From assembly GCA_006515795.1 (NCBI GenBank), contig VFMC01000118.1, forward strand, positions 1 to 5,619: a DNA stretch of 5,619 nt, in the 5' to 3' direction. The position numbers and the translations under genes were made by a program. This document shows positions 4,384-5,619 of this stretch, piece by piece. The notes beneath the pieces were generated by a model. The model saw only the letters and a list, made by a program, of their open reading frames with translations, was not told the DNA's origin and did no database searches. The DNA comes from Acidimicrobiaceae bacterium. GTDB taxonomy: Bacteria > Actinomycetota > Acidimicrobiia > Acidimicrobiales > Ilumatobacteraceae. Within the stretch, counting starts at the first letter, position 1. The number at the start of each line of letters is the position of its first letter.

Positions 4384-5619
4384 GTGAATCGGGGGATCCA
4401 GCTTCGGCGCATCATCGTCGTCGGGGTGCTGGTGTTCGCCGCAGCGCTGGTCGGGGTCGGGCTGCTGGCCCGATCGAACACGCCACCGAGCGACAACCCG
4501 TACCTCGGCGACCAGCTCCGAATCGGTGCGTTCTTCGTGCCGGCCGGCGCGTACGTCTCGTGGCGCCGACCCGAGCACCGCCTCGGGTGGCTCGTGCTCG
4601 CCATCGGGGTCCTCTACTGGGCGACGTTCGCCGGTCAGCCCGGCCTCGAGTGGTTGGCGATCAATCGCCCCGGTTGGGAGCTGCTGGCGCGAGCCATCCT
4701 GGCGGTCGTCATCTCCACCTGGCTCGTCGGTCGAGGCATCCTGCTCGCGCTCGTGCCGCTCTGCTACCCCGACCGTGCCCCCGAGGGGCGCCTGGGAGCG
4801 ACGCTGTGGGTGACCGGCTCGGCCGGTATCGCCGTCTCCGCGCTCGCGCATTCGCGGCTGTACACACCCGCGTTCTTCGAGGGCGCCGAACCGACCGGCC
4901 TCGCGCAGGTCGCACAGACCGTCGAACCATGGGCGTGGCGGGTGGTTCTCGTGTCGAGCGTCATCGCCATCGTCTCGATGGTTGTCCGGGTGGCACGCTC
5001 ACCGGTCGACCGACGGCGACGTCACCTCCCCGTCGTAGCGACCGCGGCGGTCTTGGTCGTGCCGGCTCTGAGCTCGTTCTATGGCGAGTTCGCAGGACAC
5101 GACCTGTTCAGCTGGAGTGAGGACGTGCTGGTCGGGACAGCCGTGGCGTTCCCCTGCGTGTTGCTCTACGGGGTCGTGCGCCACGGTGTCCTCGACATCG
5201 GCGTCGTGGTTCGGCGCAGCACGGTGTACGGCCTCACCGCCCTCGCGCTGGCCGCTGTCTACGCGGCTGTCACATGGACAGCGACGACGATGATCTCCGC
5301 CCGCGGCGGCACGAGCCGCGTGGTCGCGACCGCCGGCGTGGCGCTCATCGCCATGCCGGTCTACACCCGGATCCACCACCTCCTCGACAGATGGTTGTTC
5401 GGGAATCATCGGGACCCGGCCAGCGTGTTGGCGGCGATCGGAACGACGGTCGAGCAGGCTCCCCAAGGGGCTGTGGCGCTCGAGCTCGTGGCCACGACGT
5501 TGTGTCGAGAGCTGCGCTTACCGTATGTGGCAGTCGATCTCCAGATCGCGACCGAAGCAGGTACCCGGGAACCGGCAACGGTGCGAGCGGCAAGCGCGGG
5601 TGTGCCGACCGGCGACGTC
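4384..5619 (+). CDS. Sensor histidine kinase of the NarL/HisKA_3 type, N-terminal membrane part (3' truncated by window edge)
   Basis: The frame is open from GTG 4384 to the window end, giving 412 residues with no stop. About nine to ten membrane segments can be seen, roughly at residues 10-29, 45-60, 68-84, 100-126, 138-157, 184-203, 215-233, 246-265, 280-300 and 312-328. CYPDRAPEGRL (127-137) corresponds to the FPDG-like loop of this kinase group. HGVLDIGVVVRRSTVYG (267-283) is a known hallmark, as is LLDRWLFGNHRDPASVLAAIG (334-354) after the last helix. A GAF-like domain appears to begin near 365 (LELVATTLCRELRLPYVAV). The HisKA_3 phosphoacceptor and ATPase domains would lie beyond the window, so kinase activity is inferred from the N-terminal architecture. 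There is no ribosome binding site, and a TATGAT 6 nt upstream suggests leaderless translation. The signal is unknown. Confidence 0.8.
   Translation, partial: MNRGIQLRRIIVVGVLVFAAALVGVGLLARSNTPPSDNPYLGDQLRIGAFFVPAGAYVSWRRPEHRLGWLVLAIGVLYWATFAGQPGLEWLAINRPGWELLARAILAVVISTWLVGRGILLALVPLCYPDRAPEGRLGATLWVTGSAGIAVSALAHSRLYTPAFFEGAEPTGLAQVAQTVEPWAWRVVLVSSVIAIVSMVVRVARSPVDRRRRHLPVVATAAVLVVPALSSFYGEFAGHDLFSWSEDVLVGTAVAFPCVLLYGVVRHGVLDIGVVVRRSTVYGLTALALAAVYAAVTWTATTMISARGGTSRVVATAGVALIAMPVYTRIHHLLDRWLFGNHRDPASVLAAIGTTVEQAPQGAVALELVATTLCRELRLPYVAVDLQIATEAGTREPATVRAASAGVPTGDV

Noticed and set aside
4195..4851. Minus-strand open frame of 218 codons across the lipoprotein-kinase junction
   Set aside because: It is antisense to two well-supported genes, charge-rich, and has no domain.
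4999..5466. Minus-strand open frame of 155 codons, His- and Asp-rich
   Set aside because: It is antisense to the hallmark motifs of the sensor kinase; the His/Asp richness arises from complementing Val/Gly codons.

Overview
This window looks like an ordinary stretch of chromosome from a high-GC actinobacterium. The grounds are strong G/C preference at third codon positions, frequent GTG starts, several apparently leaderless starts, and two members of DinB-like families (TIGR03083/MDMPI-type and DUF664) that are typical of mycothiol-producing Actinobacteria. The genus cannot be read from the sequence. An Acidimicrobiia-type lineage is possible but is only a guess.

Layout: (1) Positions 1-416, plus strand: the C-terminal ligand-binding half of a TetR-family repressor, cut by the left edge. 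(2) Positions 435-2662, minus strand, read right to left: a two-domain VOC (glyoxalase-like) protein, a TIGR03083/MDMPI-type DinB-like protein and a DUF664 DinB-like protein. They are separated by about 95-100 nt gaps and converge on the TetR gene with an 18-nt gap. (3) Positions 2806-3696, plus strand: a DUF1801 protein diverging from the VOC gene, then an unrecognised protein of about 115 residues in the same reading frame. (4) Positions 3858-5619, plus strand: a small secreted lipoprotein and, 28 nt later, the membrane half of a NarL-type sensor histidine kinase that runs off the right edge. The sequence is almost fully coding. The longest non-coding gap (3697-3857) carries a short alternating repeat that could be an operator. 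No tRNA, rRNA, CRISPR array, mobile element or convincing terminator was seen.

How the parts may work together (inference): the three minus-strand genes combine two enzyme types from families linked to thiol-dependent chemistry with a VOC protein, so they could form a small detoxification group. The TetR gene at their 3' end is a possible but unproven regulator. The lipoprotein sits directly before the sensor kinase and could be an extracytoplasmic partner, although the kinase appears to have its own promoter. No clearly new biological system is visible. The most useful leads are the mycothiol/VOC cluster, the leaderless GTG starts, the repeat at 3767-3799 and the lipoprotein-kinase pair.
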